DNA of 48,298 nucleotides from a virus. The notes under the pieces are model-generated. The model was not told the origin of the DNA. It worked only from the letters and a program-made list of their open reading frames with translations, and searched no databases. Below, one piece after another: positions 23,745-33,885 of the stretch (position 1 is the first letter of the stretch; every line of letters starts with the position of its first letter). The translations under genes were made by a program, and so were the position numbers. The stretch lies in IMG/VR virus record IMGVR_UViG_3300030098_001309, positions 1 through 48,298 of that record, one strand, 5' to 3'.

Positions 23745-25435
23745 TGTCAACAGAAAACACATACCAAAGAGTAGAGCAGCTCCCCCCTAATTACTTAGCA
23801 CAATTTTTTGCTGGAGGTCAACAGGGCGTTCCTGGAATAATGCCCCTATTGAATCAAGAGCTTGTTAATAGATTAAGCACTTTTGGTGTAGAAGGAGCTA
23901 ATCCGTACACATATTCCGGACAACGTATAGCTGGGTTCACACCAGCAGAACAAGAAGGTTTCCGCATGACAGCGGAAGGTATGGGTGGGTATCTACCGTA
24001 TTATCAAAGGGGTGAACAACTAACCGAACAAGGATTGGATAAAGCCACCGGAGCCTATAACCAAACTCAAGACTACATTAACCGAGCTGTGTCTGCTGGA
24101 CAAATGAGCACAGACGAGGCTCAGGCTTTATTGAGACAAACTCCTGGGATAGCTCGCTCAGCTTATGATGCTGGTGTGGGACAAGTTGGTCAGGCAGGTG
24201 GTCAGTTAAACCAAGCATTTAATCTAGCAACAGGAGCTGGCACAGATTTAAGTGAAGCTCAAGGAATGGTTAGAGGTTCTCCAGCAAATCTTTCAGAAGC
24301 GTATGGAGATATTCGGTCGGCTCAGTTTGATCCTCGTGAAGCTAGAAGCATGTTACAGGGAGCAAGTGGTCGTCTCGGCGAATCGGCTATGACTGGGTAC
24401 GGGGCTACTGGCCGTTTTGACCCTGGAGGTATAGAAAGTTTTTACAACCCATTTGAAGAACAAGTCGTTCAACAAACCATGGAGGATGTTCGGAAAGGGT
24501 TGGCTCAAGGCGATATAGCTCGTAGAGCTAGTGAGGTTGGTGCAGGATCTTTTGGAGGTTCTCGCAGTCGGCTTCAAGCAGGGGAGTTAGCTGATGCTGC
24601 AGCCAGAGGTGCCGCTTCTCAAATAGGGGCTATACGTTCGGGCGGTTATCAAGACGCAGCAAGAAGATCTCAAGCCGCTTTTGAAAATCAACAAGCTCGC
24701 CAAGCAGGTCAAGCAAATCTATTAGCCGGCTTAGGCGCACAACAATCTAGCATAGGTTCTCAATTGGGCCGATTAGGACTATCGACCGAAGCTCAAAAAA
24801 TGCAACGTGGTCAAGCGTTAGGTGGTCTGGGTTTAGCTTCTGGTCAACAGCAATTAGCGGCGGGTCAAGCATTAGGTGGTCTAGGTTTAGCAGGACAAAG
24901 AGGTCAGTTAGCTCAGGCTGGGGCTTTAGGTCGAATGGCAGGTCAACGGGCTGGAATGGGTACTCAGTTAGCTGGAATGGGCCAAAATTTAGCTGGGGTT
25001 TACGGTAGTACAGCTGGCGGTATAGGTAGTTTAGGCGGTAATTTAGCCAACATATACGGTGGTGCTGGTACTGATTTATTCAGGGCTGGATCTGGTTTAG
25101 GGCAGCTGTACGGTGGTGCTGGTCAACAGATGGCTGGGTTCGGTCAAGGTGTAAGTGCACTACAAGGCCAAGACATTAATAGAATGATGGGCATGGGCGG
25201 TATGCAAAGAGGAATGGATCAAAGAGGTCTAGACCTAGCTTACCAGAATTTTGTCGGTCAATACAACCAACCATTACAAACCTTCGGCCAGATCGGCGGG
25301 TTGGGTGCTGGTTTTGCTCCTGCTCTAGGAGGACAAACAGTAGGACAAGGCTCTACAGGTAACGACACTAACCCATTAATGCAAGGTCTAGGCACAGCTT
25401 TAACCGCATATGGTGCATTTAATAGATTTTCATAA
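23744..25435 (+). CDS. Large Gln/Gly/Ala-rich internal virion protein
   Basis: The 563-residue protein has extreme Gly, Gln and Ala content. From about residue 310 it consists of GQALGGLGLA-type repeats (QRGQALGGLGLASGQQQLAA, GQALGGLGLAGQRGQLAQAG) and further AGMGxxLAGxG motifs. This suggests a long low-complexity helical or polyglycine-like tail component. The N-terminal part has YSGQRIAGFTPAEQEGFRM, a phrase shared with conserved phage virion proteins. It follows the preceding gene through a TAATG overlap. The most likely role is an ejected internal protein. Confidence 0.7.
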   Translation: MSTENTYQRVEQLPPNYLAQFFAGGQQGVPGIMPLLNQELVNRLSTFGVEGANPYTYSGQRIAGFTPAEQEGFRMTAEGMGGYLPYYQRGEQLTEQGLDKATGAYNQTQDYINRAVSAGQMSTDEAQALLRQTPGIARSAYDAGVGQVGQAGGQLNQAFNLATGAGTDLSEAQGMVRGSPANLSEAYGDIRSAQFDPREARSMLQGASGRLGESAMTGYGATGRFDPGGIESFYNPFEEQVVQQTMEDVRKGLAQGDIARRASEVGAGSFGGSRSRLQAGELADAAARGAASQIGAIRSGGYQDAARRSQAAFENQQARQAGQANLLAGLGAQQSSIGSQLGRLGLSTEAQKMQRGQALGGLGLASGQQQLAAGQALGGLGLAGQRGQLAQAGALGRMAGQRAGMGTQLAGMGQNLAGVYGSTAGGIGSLGGNLANIYGGAGTDLFRAGSGLGQLYGGAGQQMAGFGQGVSALQGQDINRMMGMGGMQRGMDQRGLDLAYQNFVGQYNQPLQTFGQIGGLGAGFAPALGGQTVGQGSTGNDTNPLMQGLGTALTAYGAFNRFS

Positions 25436-27981
25436 TGGCGACTAGAGAAGAATTACTAAGGGGACTCGGAATGAGTGACGATTTTATCAATCGTCCTAAT
25501 CCTTTTGGTACTTCTTTAGATCTAACACCAACTAGAGAAAGAGAACAATCTATCGAACAAACAATTATTCGATTGAGTAGAGAGGGTGTACCCTTAGACG
25601 AGATTTCTCAAATGACTGGTGTTGCACCCGATACAATTGTTCAAATTCTCGGACCAAGAGCACCACAACCAGCACCAACTACTGAGTTCGGTTTTCCGGA
25701 TAATGCCTCAGCCATGGCTAATCCACAAAGACAACAGTATTTACCCGAACAAACTCCTCCACCGATAGGCATTGAATCGTTGGTACAGGAGTCTCCTGAA
25801 CTAGATAATTTTGTAGATCAGGGTAACACTATGACTGATCTTGTTTCTAACACAGTAAGTTTAGAAGACCCAGTCAACCCTCGTAGATATCTAGAAGAAG
25901 CAGCGATACATCGAGCCATGGAAAATAATGGTGTAGATTTAGAGGATCAAGATACAGACGGTTTAGACATAGAGAACGATTTGTCTAAAAGAGCTGCTTT
26001 AGCTTCTATGGTAGGAGCTTCTGCTAACGGTGTGGATGACGAAGACGCTGTAAAAACTATGAATACGATGACACGTATGAACAGTTTATTCGATCCAGGC
26101 AACCCTGAAGATTTAAAAAAGCAGCTGGAAATATATAAAGAAGCGGCTCAAATATTTTATGACGTAGACGATCTTAAAGAGTTGATACCTCAACCAGATA
26201 AATCATTGCCATTCATGCTTGCGGGTGCAGCTTTGATTCAGTCCGGTGAAAAAGGCGAGAGCTGGGGTAGTGCTTTATCTAAAGCGTTTTTGAACTATGG
26301 CATGGCCAGAAATAAAGAAGAGAGAAAATACAAAGAAAAAATATTAGGTCTAGATTTAGCAGAGAAAAAAGGTATCATGGATTTTGCTACTAACATGTAT
26401 ATAGCTGATCTAAGAGACCAAAGAGCCATGGCTAGAGCATTAGCAACTAGAAGCCCTAGTATAGACCTCTATAAAGTGTCGGGATACTCACGCCCTATTG
26501 CTCTTACAGGCAAACAGGTACAAGACGCCATTTTTAGTGGCATCCCGATTGATGGGAAATGGACTGAAACAGGTCAGGTTTTGAAAAATTTCACAGTTAC
26601 TGATGGTGCTGGTAATAAACTTGTCAAAGCTATGACCGATGCAGAAGCTAAAACCATGATTGACTCTAATAAGTATGACGATATTGTGGTCGGCAATACG
26701 TTAGGAAATTTAAAACTATACAGCGTAGACGGTGTTAATCAAATGCTTGAGCCTAGAGAGGCTAAAGCTCTTCAACAGGAAGGTAAACAAATCAGTCTTG
26801 CTAAAGCTTCTACATTAAAAACAGCTCTTGATACCACGACTAATAAAAATGTTTTTATTGACTCTAGCGTGCTCAAAGCACAAGCTAAAGCGGGTACTTC
26901 CAGATACATCCCTATAGAAGATCAAATTTCTTTCGCTTTTGATAGTAACGGCATGCCTATAGTTGGTAACAGTAATTTTGTTTTTGGTTTGTCAACTCAA
27001 AAAGATGTTTCAAGAGTTGTCAGAGAATTTGAAACAAACTATAAAGCCGCAAACTTTAATAGAAACCGAATACTCTCCACAATAGACGAAATAAAATCTG
27101 TCTTAGACACGGGTGCTCAACAAGGTACACCTCTGTTTTTCGGTGCGGCTGGAACCTTGACAGCTGGTGGCCGTAGGGTTATAAACGAAGTTGATCAGCT
27201 CAGTAAAATTTTCTCAGGAAAAGACAAGGGCTGGCGATTCATACAGGACGGTGAGACTGTTAGCTATGATAAATTTAAAGACGGTCTTGGTCTCGGAGAC
27301 TATGTAGAAGAAAGCGGCTTCGGTAAGTTTTTAGTTAACTCAGGTTTGAAGAAAAAAGAAGCAGAAACTCTAGTGTTTCAGTTAGCTCTTACGAGTGCAA
27401 TGTTAGAGGGTCAAAAAGGTCGTGACATATCCAATGAAGATATTAAACGATTTATGACAAGAGCAGGTGCCTACGCCACATCAGAAAGAGAGTTTAGAAC
27501 CCTTCTAAACAACCTTGAGTTTAATGCGATAGACTATGTTGATAAATATGTAGATTCTAATTTACGGTTAAGCTCTGCTAAAATGAAAAATCCAGATGGA
27601 GAAGGAACCGTTCCAATATTGGAATATCAGTTTAGGGATATCGTAACTAAAGATAATGATTACGCACCGACTGAGGGTTCAGAAACTATAGAACAAAGAA
27701 GAGAACGCCTACGAAGCAGGAGACAAGTGTCCACGGACGGTGGTGTTGATACAAATATTTCTGCTCCAGCAGGAACTGCTAGCAAACCGTTACCAGGAGG
27801 CGACGCACTTTCTGGTGATGGCCAGAGAACACTTCATCAAGTTTATGAACACTATATGACTTTACCAGACGACGACGCAAAGTATAAATACGTTGTGGGT
27901 CTAGCTAATCGACTAGGAAGGAATTCACCTGAGTTTAAAACGATATCTGATTACATTAAACGAGCGAGCTCAACACCCTAA
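25435..27981 (+). CDS. Large internal virion (ejection) protein
   Basis: The 848-residue hydrophilic protein carries an HTH-like segment near residues 45-72 (RLSREGVPLDEISQMTGVAPDTIVQIL). The central part (around ALIQSGEKGESWGSALSKAFLNYG) matches a pattern frequent in big podovirus internal proteins: LAGAALIQSGxxGxSWGSALAxAFxxYG. Its size, position between virion genes and helical composition fit T7 gp15/gp16-type ejected core proteins. No lytic transglycosylase motif is seen. It overlaps its neighbours by one base at each end. Confidence 0.72.
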   Translation: MATREELLRGLGMSDDFINRPNPFGTSLDLTPTREREQSIEQTIIRLSREGVPLDEISQMTGVAPDTIVQILGPRAPQPAPTTEFGFPDNASAMANPQRQQYLPEQTPPPIGIESLVQESPELDNFVDQGNTMTDLVSNTVSLEDPVNPRRYLEEAAIHRAMENNGVDLEDQDTDGLDIENDLSKRAALASMVGASANGVDDEDAVKTMNTMTRMNSLFDPGNPEDLKKQLEIYKEAAQIFYDVDDLKELIPQPDKSLPFMLAGAALIQSGEKGESWGSALSKAFLNYGMARNKEERKYKEKILGLDLAEKKGIMDFATNMYIADLRDQRAMARALATRSPSIDLYKVSGYSRPIALTGKQVQDAIFSGIPIDGKWTETGQVLKNFTVTDGAGNKLVKAMTDAEAKTMIDSNKYDDIVVGNTLGNLKLYSVDGVNQMLEPREAKALQQEGKQISLAKASTLKTALDTTTNKNVFIDSSVLKAQAKAGTSRYIPIEDQISFAFDSNGMPIVGNSNFVFGLSTQKDVSRVVREFETNYKAANFNRNRILSTIDEIKSVLDTGAQQGTPLFFGAAGTLTAGGRRVINEVDQLSKIFSGKDKGWRFIQDGETVSYDKFKDGLGLGDYVEESGFGKFLVNSGLKKKEAETLVFQLALTSAMLEGQKGRDISNEDIKRFMTRAGAYATSEREFRTLLNNLEFNAIDYVDKYVDSNLRLSSAKMKNPDGEGTVPILEYQFRDIVTKDNDYAPTEGSETIEQRRERLRSRRQVSTDGGVDTNISAPAGTASKPLPGGDALSGDGQRTLHQVYEHYMTLPDDDAKYKYVVGLANRLGRNSPEFKTISDYIKRASSTP

Positions 27982-30968
27982 TGGCTCAAAACGATATAAT
28001 AGATATTGATGCTCTTATAGACGACTATGAAGCTGGTTTATTGTCACAAGCTGCATCATCACAAGCCCAACAACAAGCACTAGCAGACTTAGACTTACAA
28101 AAGTTGACCCAGTTCGGTTACCAACCTCAGACTGAGCAAGGGTTTAACCCTAGCCAGTTTTCCCCAGTCGCGCCTTTTATGGAGGATAGACTTAGGAAGC
28201 AACAAGCCATAGAAGCCGGAATCAAAGCGGATGACCCATACATCATAGAAAAATACTTACCGACTGCTGAACCTCAAATTAGAGCGGAATACACAGGTGT
28301 GGATTTTACGGGCGGTGCTACGGGAGATATAATCCGTCAAATTTCTTTTTTACCTTCTGACGTAGGCAGCGACCCGAACTATGTACAAAGAGTGGTTCAA
28401 AGAAACTATGCGCAGGACCATGGTATTTCTCCCACTTACGATTATAACGTAAGAGTAGAACCCAACACGAATGAATTAATATTCAACGACCCATTGAATA
28501 ATAACCAGCCCACCGTGGTTAATCCTCCAGGAATAGATAGAGGAGAACTGCTGGCGTTTGCTGAGCCGTTAGTTGCTGAAGTCGGGGCTGGTATAGCTGG
28601 TGGTTTAACGGCTGGAATCGTCACTGGCGGTAATCCCGTAGCTGCTGGTGGAGGAGCCATGGCAGCTGAAACTTTAGCGACTTATGTCTGGCGTTTACAG
28701 AATTTAAACTGGCTAGACAGCCAAGGTTATCTACCAGAAGACTATGATATAAATGGCCAAGCTATGAAAGAAGCTGGAATGACAGCTCTCTTCAGTATTG
28801 GTGGCGTTGGGTTATTTAAACTGGCTAAAATGGCTTTTGGTGTGGCGAGTCCAGGAAGAGCTTTCCCGCTTGATGAAGATGAGTTCATTGAGTCATACAA
28901 TAAAATATCTGGTGATACTTCTCAAATGACTTCTCCCCAAGTTATGATAGCTGCAGCCGATGAAGGCGTACCCATAACATCTAGTCAAGTAGAAGGAGCA
29001 GAACAAGCTCTCAGAGCTGAGGCAGAAAAAGCCACAGATGTGGGAGAAGAACTTAGGTCTTTGTATGGTGCTCAAGAACGAGAAGCCATGGAGGGTGCTG
29101 TTGGGCCGTTTGAAACTCAAGGAATAACTAGGGAGTTAGTCGGAGAGGAAGGTGGTGCAGCAGCAAGATCTGTAAGAGGACAGGAGTTTAGAGAAGTTGC
29201 TCAAGAGGCTTTAGATACTAACCCTAGAATGGTTCAAGCAGAAAGGGATTTAGAAAACTTAAACCTTGAGTCAGATAGAATATTCGGGGAACTAGTTGAA
29301 GGGTCCATGGACCCTGCTACAGCTGGTTCTAGTATAAGAGCTACTTTTCAACAAGCGAAAGATACAGCACTTCAGCAAGTAGACGATGCATACGATGAAG
29401 CCGCTACAGCAGCAGGATTCAAAGGAAACATAAAACCATACGACTACAGTAAATTATTGAAGCCTGTTAAACGTATGGAAAACATCGTTAGACAACAAGC
29501 CTTCGCAGACCCTAGAGAAGCTAAACGATTACAGGCTATTTTAAAATCAGTCAATGATGGTAAAATGAAGCCTCACAGTGTTTTTGTGAATGACCTGAGT
29601 GAGCTTAGATCAATAATAAGACAACAAAGTGACCTAGGAAAAAACGTAGATGACTTAATCACCATACGAGACAGTATGTTGAGTATTCGTAGAGACGCTC
29701 TTAAACAAAAAGGAGGAGAAGGAGCGTTAGCTGCGTTTGAGGCAGCTGAAGCTTCGTACAGACAATTAAACGAAGACTTTAACAATAGACTTTTGAATAA
29801 CATGTTGAAGATTCAAAATGTTAGCGCAGATAAATATGCTCAAGGTGATAAACAAGCCTACGAAGGTTTAGTAAATTTTTTCCGTTCTAACATTACTGAA
29901 AGAACTGACGGTACATTAGACTCTCCTGAGTACATAAACAAGATATTGCTAGACCCTGAAAACGCAGACGGGTTATTAGGTTTAAAAGCTGGTTTAAGAA
30001 ACGAGTTCAAAGAAAAAGTGCTAACTGAGCAGGGCGGTGTATTAAAGCCTAAGTCAGCAACCGCCTTTGATAACTTTATGGCTAGAAACGGTGCGATTTT
30101 ACGAAAGTTTTTTACCGAAGAAGAACTAGCTCAGTTTGATAGTGCGGAAGCCTTTGCTAGAACTTTCAAACAAAATGAAATAAGTCTAGCAAAAACAAGA
30201 GATCAAATAAACAGTTCAACTAACTTAGCCCCTATAGCTGCGAACCTGAATAAACCTGAATTAATATTCAGAGACACATGGAAACCTGGTGAAGTTACAC
30301 CGACGAGAGAACTGTTCGACGCAGTCACAACACACGGTAACCAAGAATTACTTGATTCTTATAAGTCTTATATCTTTAAAGACTTTATGGAAAAAACACA
30401 AACTAGAGGATCACTTAATCAAGATATTTTTAACGCCTCTAGAATGGAACAATACTTAGACAACCATGGGGACGCTATGGAAGTCTGGTTCGGTAAAAAG
30501 TTTGTGTCTCAACTAGGAGACATTACTCAAAAATTAAAACCATACGATAATTTAGGAACAGCAAAATTATCTGAAGAAGATCATTTCTTACTCAACAGTA
30601 TAAATTCTTTAGCTCGTGCTTATGTGGGTTTGTTTACAACTCCAGGTCGTGTTCTTACAGCAGTTAAAACTATTTACGGTGGTAACGCTGCTAGAAAACA
30701 ACTTCAATTGCTGTCCGACCCCGACAAACTATACAACGTCATAATGAAAGATAAATGGCAGAAAAATCCAGCAGTGCGAGGGGCAGTGAGAGAGTTAGGT
30801 CGATTATTTTACAGAGAAGAAGTAGACCAACCTACACTAGAATCTGATATGACCCCGATGGAATCTATTATGTTTGGACCAGATGAACAACTCAGGCCGA
30901 CACTTAATCGAGGCGGTCATGTGGTGAGAAACTTAGGCGTACCATTAAAATACGGATACGGAGAATAA
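27981..30968 (+). CDS. Large internal virion protein with hydrophobic segments
   Basis: This 995-residue protein is the largest product of the window. Residues about 190-235 (LLAFAEPLVAEVGAGIAGGLTAGIVTGGNPVAAGGGAMAAETLATYVW) and about 265-290 (AGMTALFSIGGVGLFKLAKMAFGVA) are hydrophobic, and most of the rest is charged helix. Such Gly/Ala-rich membrane-prone segments within a huge soluble protein fit ejection proteins that form a trans-envelope channel. No peptidoglycan hydrolase motif is obvious. The C-terminus, GGHVVRNLGVPLKYGYGE, is a distinct small motif. Confidence 0.72.
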   Translation: MAQNDIIDIDALIDDYEAGLLSQAASSQAQQQALADLDLQKLTQFGYQPQTEQGFNPSQFSPVAPFMEDRLRKQQAIEAGIKADDPYIIEKYLPTAEPQIRAEYTGVDFTGGATGDIIRQISFLPSDVGSDPNYVQRVVQRNYAQDHGISPTYDYNVRVEPNTNELIFNDPLNNNQPTVVNPPGIDRGELLAFAEPLVAEVGAGIAGGLTAGIVTGGNPVAAGGGAMAAETLATYVWRLQNLNWLDSQGYLPEDYDINGQAMKEAGMTALFSIGGVGLFKLAKMAFGVASPGRAFPLDEDEFIESYNKISGDTSQMTSPQVMIAAADEGVPITSSQVEGAEQALRAEAEKATDVGEELRSLYGAQEREAMEGAVGPFETQGITRELVGEEGGAAARSVRGQEFREVAQEALDTNPRMVQAERDLENLNLESDRIFGELVEGSMDPATAGSSIRATFQQAKDTALQQVDDAYDEAATAAGFKGNIKPYDYSKLLKPVKRMENIVRQQAFADPREAKRLQAILKSVNDGKMKPHSVFVNDLSELRSIIRQQSDLGKNVDDLITIRDSMLSIRRDALKQKGGEGALAAFEAAEASYRQLNEDFNNRLLNNMLKIQNVSADKYAQGDKQAYEGLVNFFRSNITERTDGTLDSPEYINKILLDPENADGLLGLKAGLRNEFKEKVLTEQGGVLKPKSATAFDNFMARNGAILRKFFTEEELAQFDSAEAFARTFKQNEISLAKTRDQINSSTNLAPIAANLNKPELIFRDTWKPGEVTPTRELFDAVTTHGNQELLDSYKSYIFKDFMEKTQTRGSLNQDIFNASRMEQYLDNHGDAMEVWFGKKFVSQLGDITQKLKPYDNLGTAKLSEEDHFLLNSINSLARAYVGLFTTPGRVLTAVKTIYGGNAARKQLQLLSDPDKLYNVIMKDKWQKNPAVRGAVRELGRLFYREEVDQPTLESDMTPMESIMFGPDEQLRPTLNRGGHVVRNLGVPLKYGYGE

Positions 30969-30969
30969 A

Positions 30970-32289
30970 ATGTCAACTGATCAATTAATTGATCCAAGAA
31001 CAGGCATGCCTATGAGGGTGTATGAAGCTCCTCAACAAGGAGGATCCGCGTACAATAAACCTTTATTGCGTATGGATATGACTAATCCACAAGTACCAGC
31101 TATCAACCCATTGATAAGAATGTACAACCGTAGCCCTGCTAGTCAAGGTGGTTTAGACTCTCTTATAAATCCAGCAATGACTGATCCAGGTGGCGAAGAT
31201 GATCGAGCAGCAATGATGGCGATGCAGCGGGATACATTTCTTCCATACTTAACTGGTAACCCAAATGCAGGTGATGGTTCAACGGACGGTGGTGGTTCTG
31301 TAGAGGATGAAAGTTTTACTGGTGGAGTTGCTACAGACCAAGCTAATCCTGTTGCTGTAACTAGCGGTCAAGCAGGCATAGTCCCAATGACAGAAAGTCA
31401 AATGGGAAATCTTGCGTACCAAGACATGGGACCAATGCCAATCAGTAACGCTGGGTTTATGGACAATCTAAACTATAACCCTTATTCTAATTTTCAAGCA
31501 AACGAAGGAATAGGTGCTTTTGAATATGATCCTAATATCGGGCCAGCAGCAAACGTAGCCGGAGATGCTTTAGCTCTTTACACAGGTCTAGGGTACATAC
31601 CAAAATTCGGTGAAAAATTTGCTAATGTTTTTAGTAAAGGTTTTTCTAATTTAGGTGACTTAGTCAACAAAATACCAGGAGTAGGAGCGGTTACTAGTAG
31701 AATAGGTGATGCTCTCAACAGAGGAGCAGCACCTATAGAAAAATTTATGGACGATTCTGTTAATCCGTTAGGCATAACGGGCGCACTATTGAATCCTAAA
31801 GCTCCAAGACAAGAGATTGATCCAAGCATGATGAATACAAGACAAGATGTTGTCAATTTTATGGATAATTTGAGCGCACAACAAGTTGACCCAACAGTAA
31901 TGGATACACAACAAAGCGTTCAGGCTTTTGTAGATTCTTTAGGTCCAGGAGATCCACCAACATACAGTGGACAATTATTGGGAAGTAGTCCTTTTGCTTC
32001 TAGTGTTACTCCATTCGGTGTAGGGGATGAAGCCATAGTAGGAAGGTGGGATAGTTCTCTTAGAAATTTGCCTAACCAACCCGGAACGGTTGAGTCTGGT
32101 ATGGTTTATGATTATGACGCACCTACTCAAACTTTTATGGACAGAGCTATTGACGCAATGATAACCAGTGCGGGCACAGGTGGTGGTGGTTCAATAGGTG
32201 GTGGTGGTTCAATAGGTGGTGGTGGTTTTACTGGCGGCGTCGCTGGAGGACAAACTAAAAAAGAACATTTACAAGATGCTGGGGGCTAG
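30970..32289 (+). CDS. Virion-associated protein with Gly-rich C-terminus
   Basis: The 439-residue protein ends the structural operon. It is Pro, Gly, Asn and Asp rich and has amphipathic helices around FGEKFANVFSKGFSNLGDLVNKIPG. Two related blocks, DPSMMNTRQDVVNFMDNLSAQQ and DPTVMDTQQSVQAFVDSLGPGD, are an internal repeat. The C-terminus has GGGGSIGGGGSIGGGGFTGGVAGG. An earlier FTGGVATDQAN segment shares the FTGGVA phrase. Its stop codon is shared, as a CTAG palindrome, with the converging helicase gene. A minor virion role is likely. Confidence 0.68.
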   Translation: MSTDQLIDPRTGMPMRVYEAPQQGGSAYNKPLLRMDMTNPQVPAINPLIRMYNRSPASQGGLDSLINPAMTDPGGEDDRAAMMAMQRDTFLPYLTGNPNAGDGSTDGGGSVEDESFTGGVATDQANPVAVTSGQAGIVPMTESQMGNLAYQDMGPMPISNAGFMDNLNYNPYSNFQANEGIGAFEYDPNIGPAANVAGDALALYTGLGYIPKFGEKFANVFSKGFSNLGDLVNKIPGVGAVTSRIGDALNRGAAPIEKFMDDSVNPLGITGALLNPKAPRQEIDPSMMNTRQDVVNFMDNLSAQQVDPTVMDTQQSVQAFVDSLGPGDPPTYSGQLLGSSPFASSVTPFGVGDEAIVGRWDSSLRNLPNQPGTVESGMVYDYDAPTQTFMDRAIDAMITSAGTGGGGSIGGGGSIGGGGFTGGVAGGQTKKEHLQDAGG

Positions 32290-33728
32290 GTTAACCAATC
32301 TTTCCATTTTTCTTCACCTAGTACAGTCTGCGCTATATTCTGTTTTTGTCTTAGAGACTTAACTATCTTCTCATCAACTGTCCGTTCACAAACTATATCT
32401 ACATAGGTGACTTTATCTGTTTGACCTATCCTATGCGCACGATCCTCAGACTGCAGCCTCTTTTCTAAATCGTAATTATTTGAATAATAGATAACTGTAT
32501 TAGCTTCAGTCAGTGTGATGCCGTATCCTCCTGTCTGTGTATTACCAACGAAAAACCGAAGTGAACTATCCGGGTCTTGAAACTGATTAATGACTTCTGC
32601 TCTGCGGTCTTGTGTAACATCTCCGTGATAAGTTCCTACTGATTCTTCTCCATACACACGAGTAAGTTCATCTTGAATCTTTTGTATATCATGTCTATAA
32701 TTAGCCCAAATGATAACCTTACCGTCAGTCTCTTCTAGTATCTCCATTAGCTCAGTTAATCTATGGCTAGGTAGTTCATCCACACCACCACCATCAAGAC
32801 CAACAAACCCACAAGAAACTTGATGAAGTCTTATGATTTGAGTTATCAAATGAGTAATTGTTACTGTGCCTTTGCTTAAAGAAGCCCTCGCTTGCTTTTG
32901 TAATTCTTTGTATACCCTCTTTTGTTCATCTGTCATTTGAATAGTTCTTCTAAGATAAACTTTATCAGGTAAGTCTAAACAGTCCTTTTTTAGTACTCTA
33001 CAGCTAAATTTAAGGAGACTCTGGTTTAATTCTGTAAGGTTTTTGTACCCTAGTACCTGCTTGAACGTCCTACCGCTAGCAGAACGGTCAACTAAATTAG
33101 CGTATCTAGCTCTAAAAGCGAAATAACTGTTGTACCCGAGTAAAGCTGGATCTAGAAAGTATGCTTGACTGTACAAGTCTAGTGGACTTTTTGTCACAGG
33201 AGACCCTGTCAATATTCTTCTATAGTGAGCGTACTTACCCAGTCTTACAGCATTGACTGTTCTTTTAGCTTTATGATTTTTTATCGTTGTACTTTCATCT
33301 ATTATAAACATACACTTTCTTTTGAATAAAAAGTCAGTGACAAACCTTGTGCCTTTTTTCGTGCTCAAAGCCTCTATGTTCATGATTAATATGTTGAGTC
33401 GGTCTGGCTCTTCAAATAAAGTTTGAAGGCATTTTATATTTTTCTGAGAAGTTGAGTTAGACCATTTGACTACGTGGTGGTCTACTTTGTCTGGTATGTG
33501 GTTAGGTATCTCTTTACTAAACCACGTATCATAGACTCCTTTAGGAGCTAGCACTAACACACCGTTTATGTTTCCTTCTCTGTGTAGGTGTACGAAGTTA
33601 TCAATAGCTACCTTAGACTTACCGCAACCCATCTCCATGAAAAGTGCAAACACCTTCCTGTCGTGTGATTCTTCTAGTGCGTCTAACTGATGCTGATAGG
33701 GTACGGTTTTGAATATAAAGTCGTTCAA
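32286..33728 (-). CDS. SNF2/DEAD-like superfamily 2 helicase
   Basis: This 480-residue ATPase is the only minus-strand gene. It has motif I GCGKSK (residues 34-39), Ia LVLAPKGVYDTW, II FIIDEST (about 142-147), III TGSPVTKSPLDLYSQ, IV/V KVIIWANYRHDIQKIQ and NTQTGGYGITLTEANTVIYYSN, and VI SEDRAHRIGQTDKVTYVDI. That is a complete SNF2-type SF2 set without accessory domains. The start is TTG; in-frame stops upstream rule out a longer form. It could remodel replication or recombination intermediates, or oppose host transcription or defence. It points away from the early block, sharing its control region. Confidence 0.9.
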   Translation of the reverse strand: MNDFIFKTVPYQHQLDALEESHDRKVFALFMEMGCGKSKVAIDNFVHLHREGNINGVLVLAPKGVYDTWFSKEIPNHIPDKVDHHVVKWSNSTSQKNIKCLQTLFEEPDRLNILIMNIEALSTKKGTRFVTDFLFKRKCMFIIDESTTIKNHKAKRTVNAVRLGKYAHYRRILTGSPVTKSPLDLYSQAYFLDPALLGYNSYFAFRARYANLVDRSASGRTFKQVLGYKNLTELNQSLLKFSCRVLKKDCLDLPDKVYLRRTIQMTDEQKRVYKELQKQARASLSKGTVTITHLITQIIRLHQVSCGFVGLDGGGVDELPSHRLTELMEILEETDGKVIIWANYRHDIQKIQDELTRVYGEESVGTYHGDVTQDRRAEVINQFQDPDSSLRFFVGNTQTGGYGITLTEANTVIYYSNNYDLEKRLQSEDRAHRIGQTDKVTYVDIVCERTVDEKIVKSLRQKQNIAQTVLGEEKWKDWLT

Positions 33729-33885
33729 GTTTCTCGTTTCTTAATAAGGCTCTAGATAGTATCTAATAGTAAAGTAGTAAAATAAATACATGTTTTAGCA
33801 TAATTAAGAACTAATAGCTAATACCCACCTAATACGATTACCAATAACTTCCCAACGCACTGTTTTACATATATTTTTGACCATG

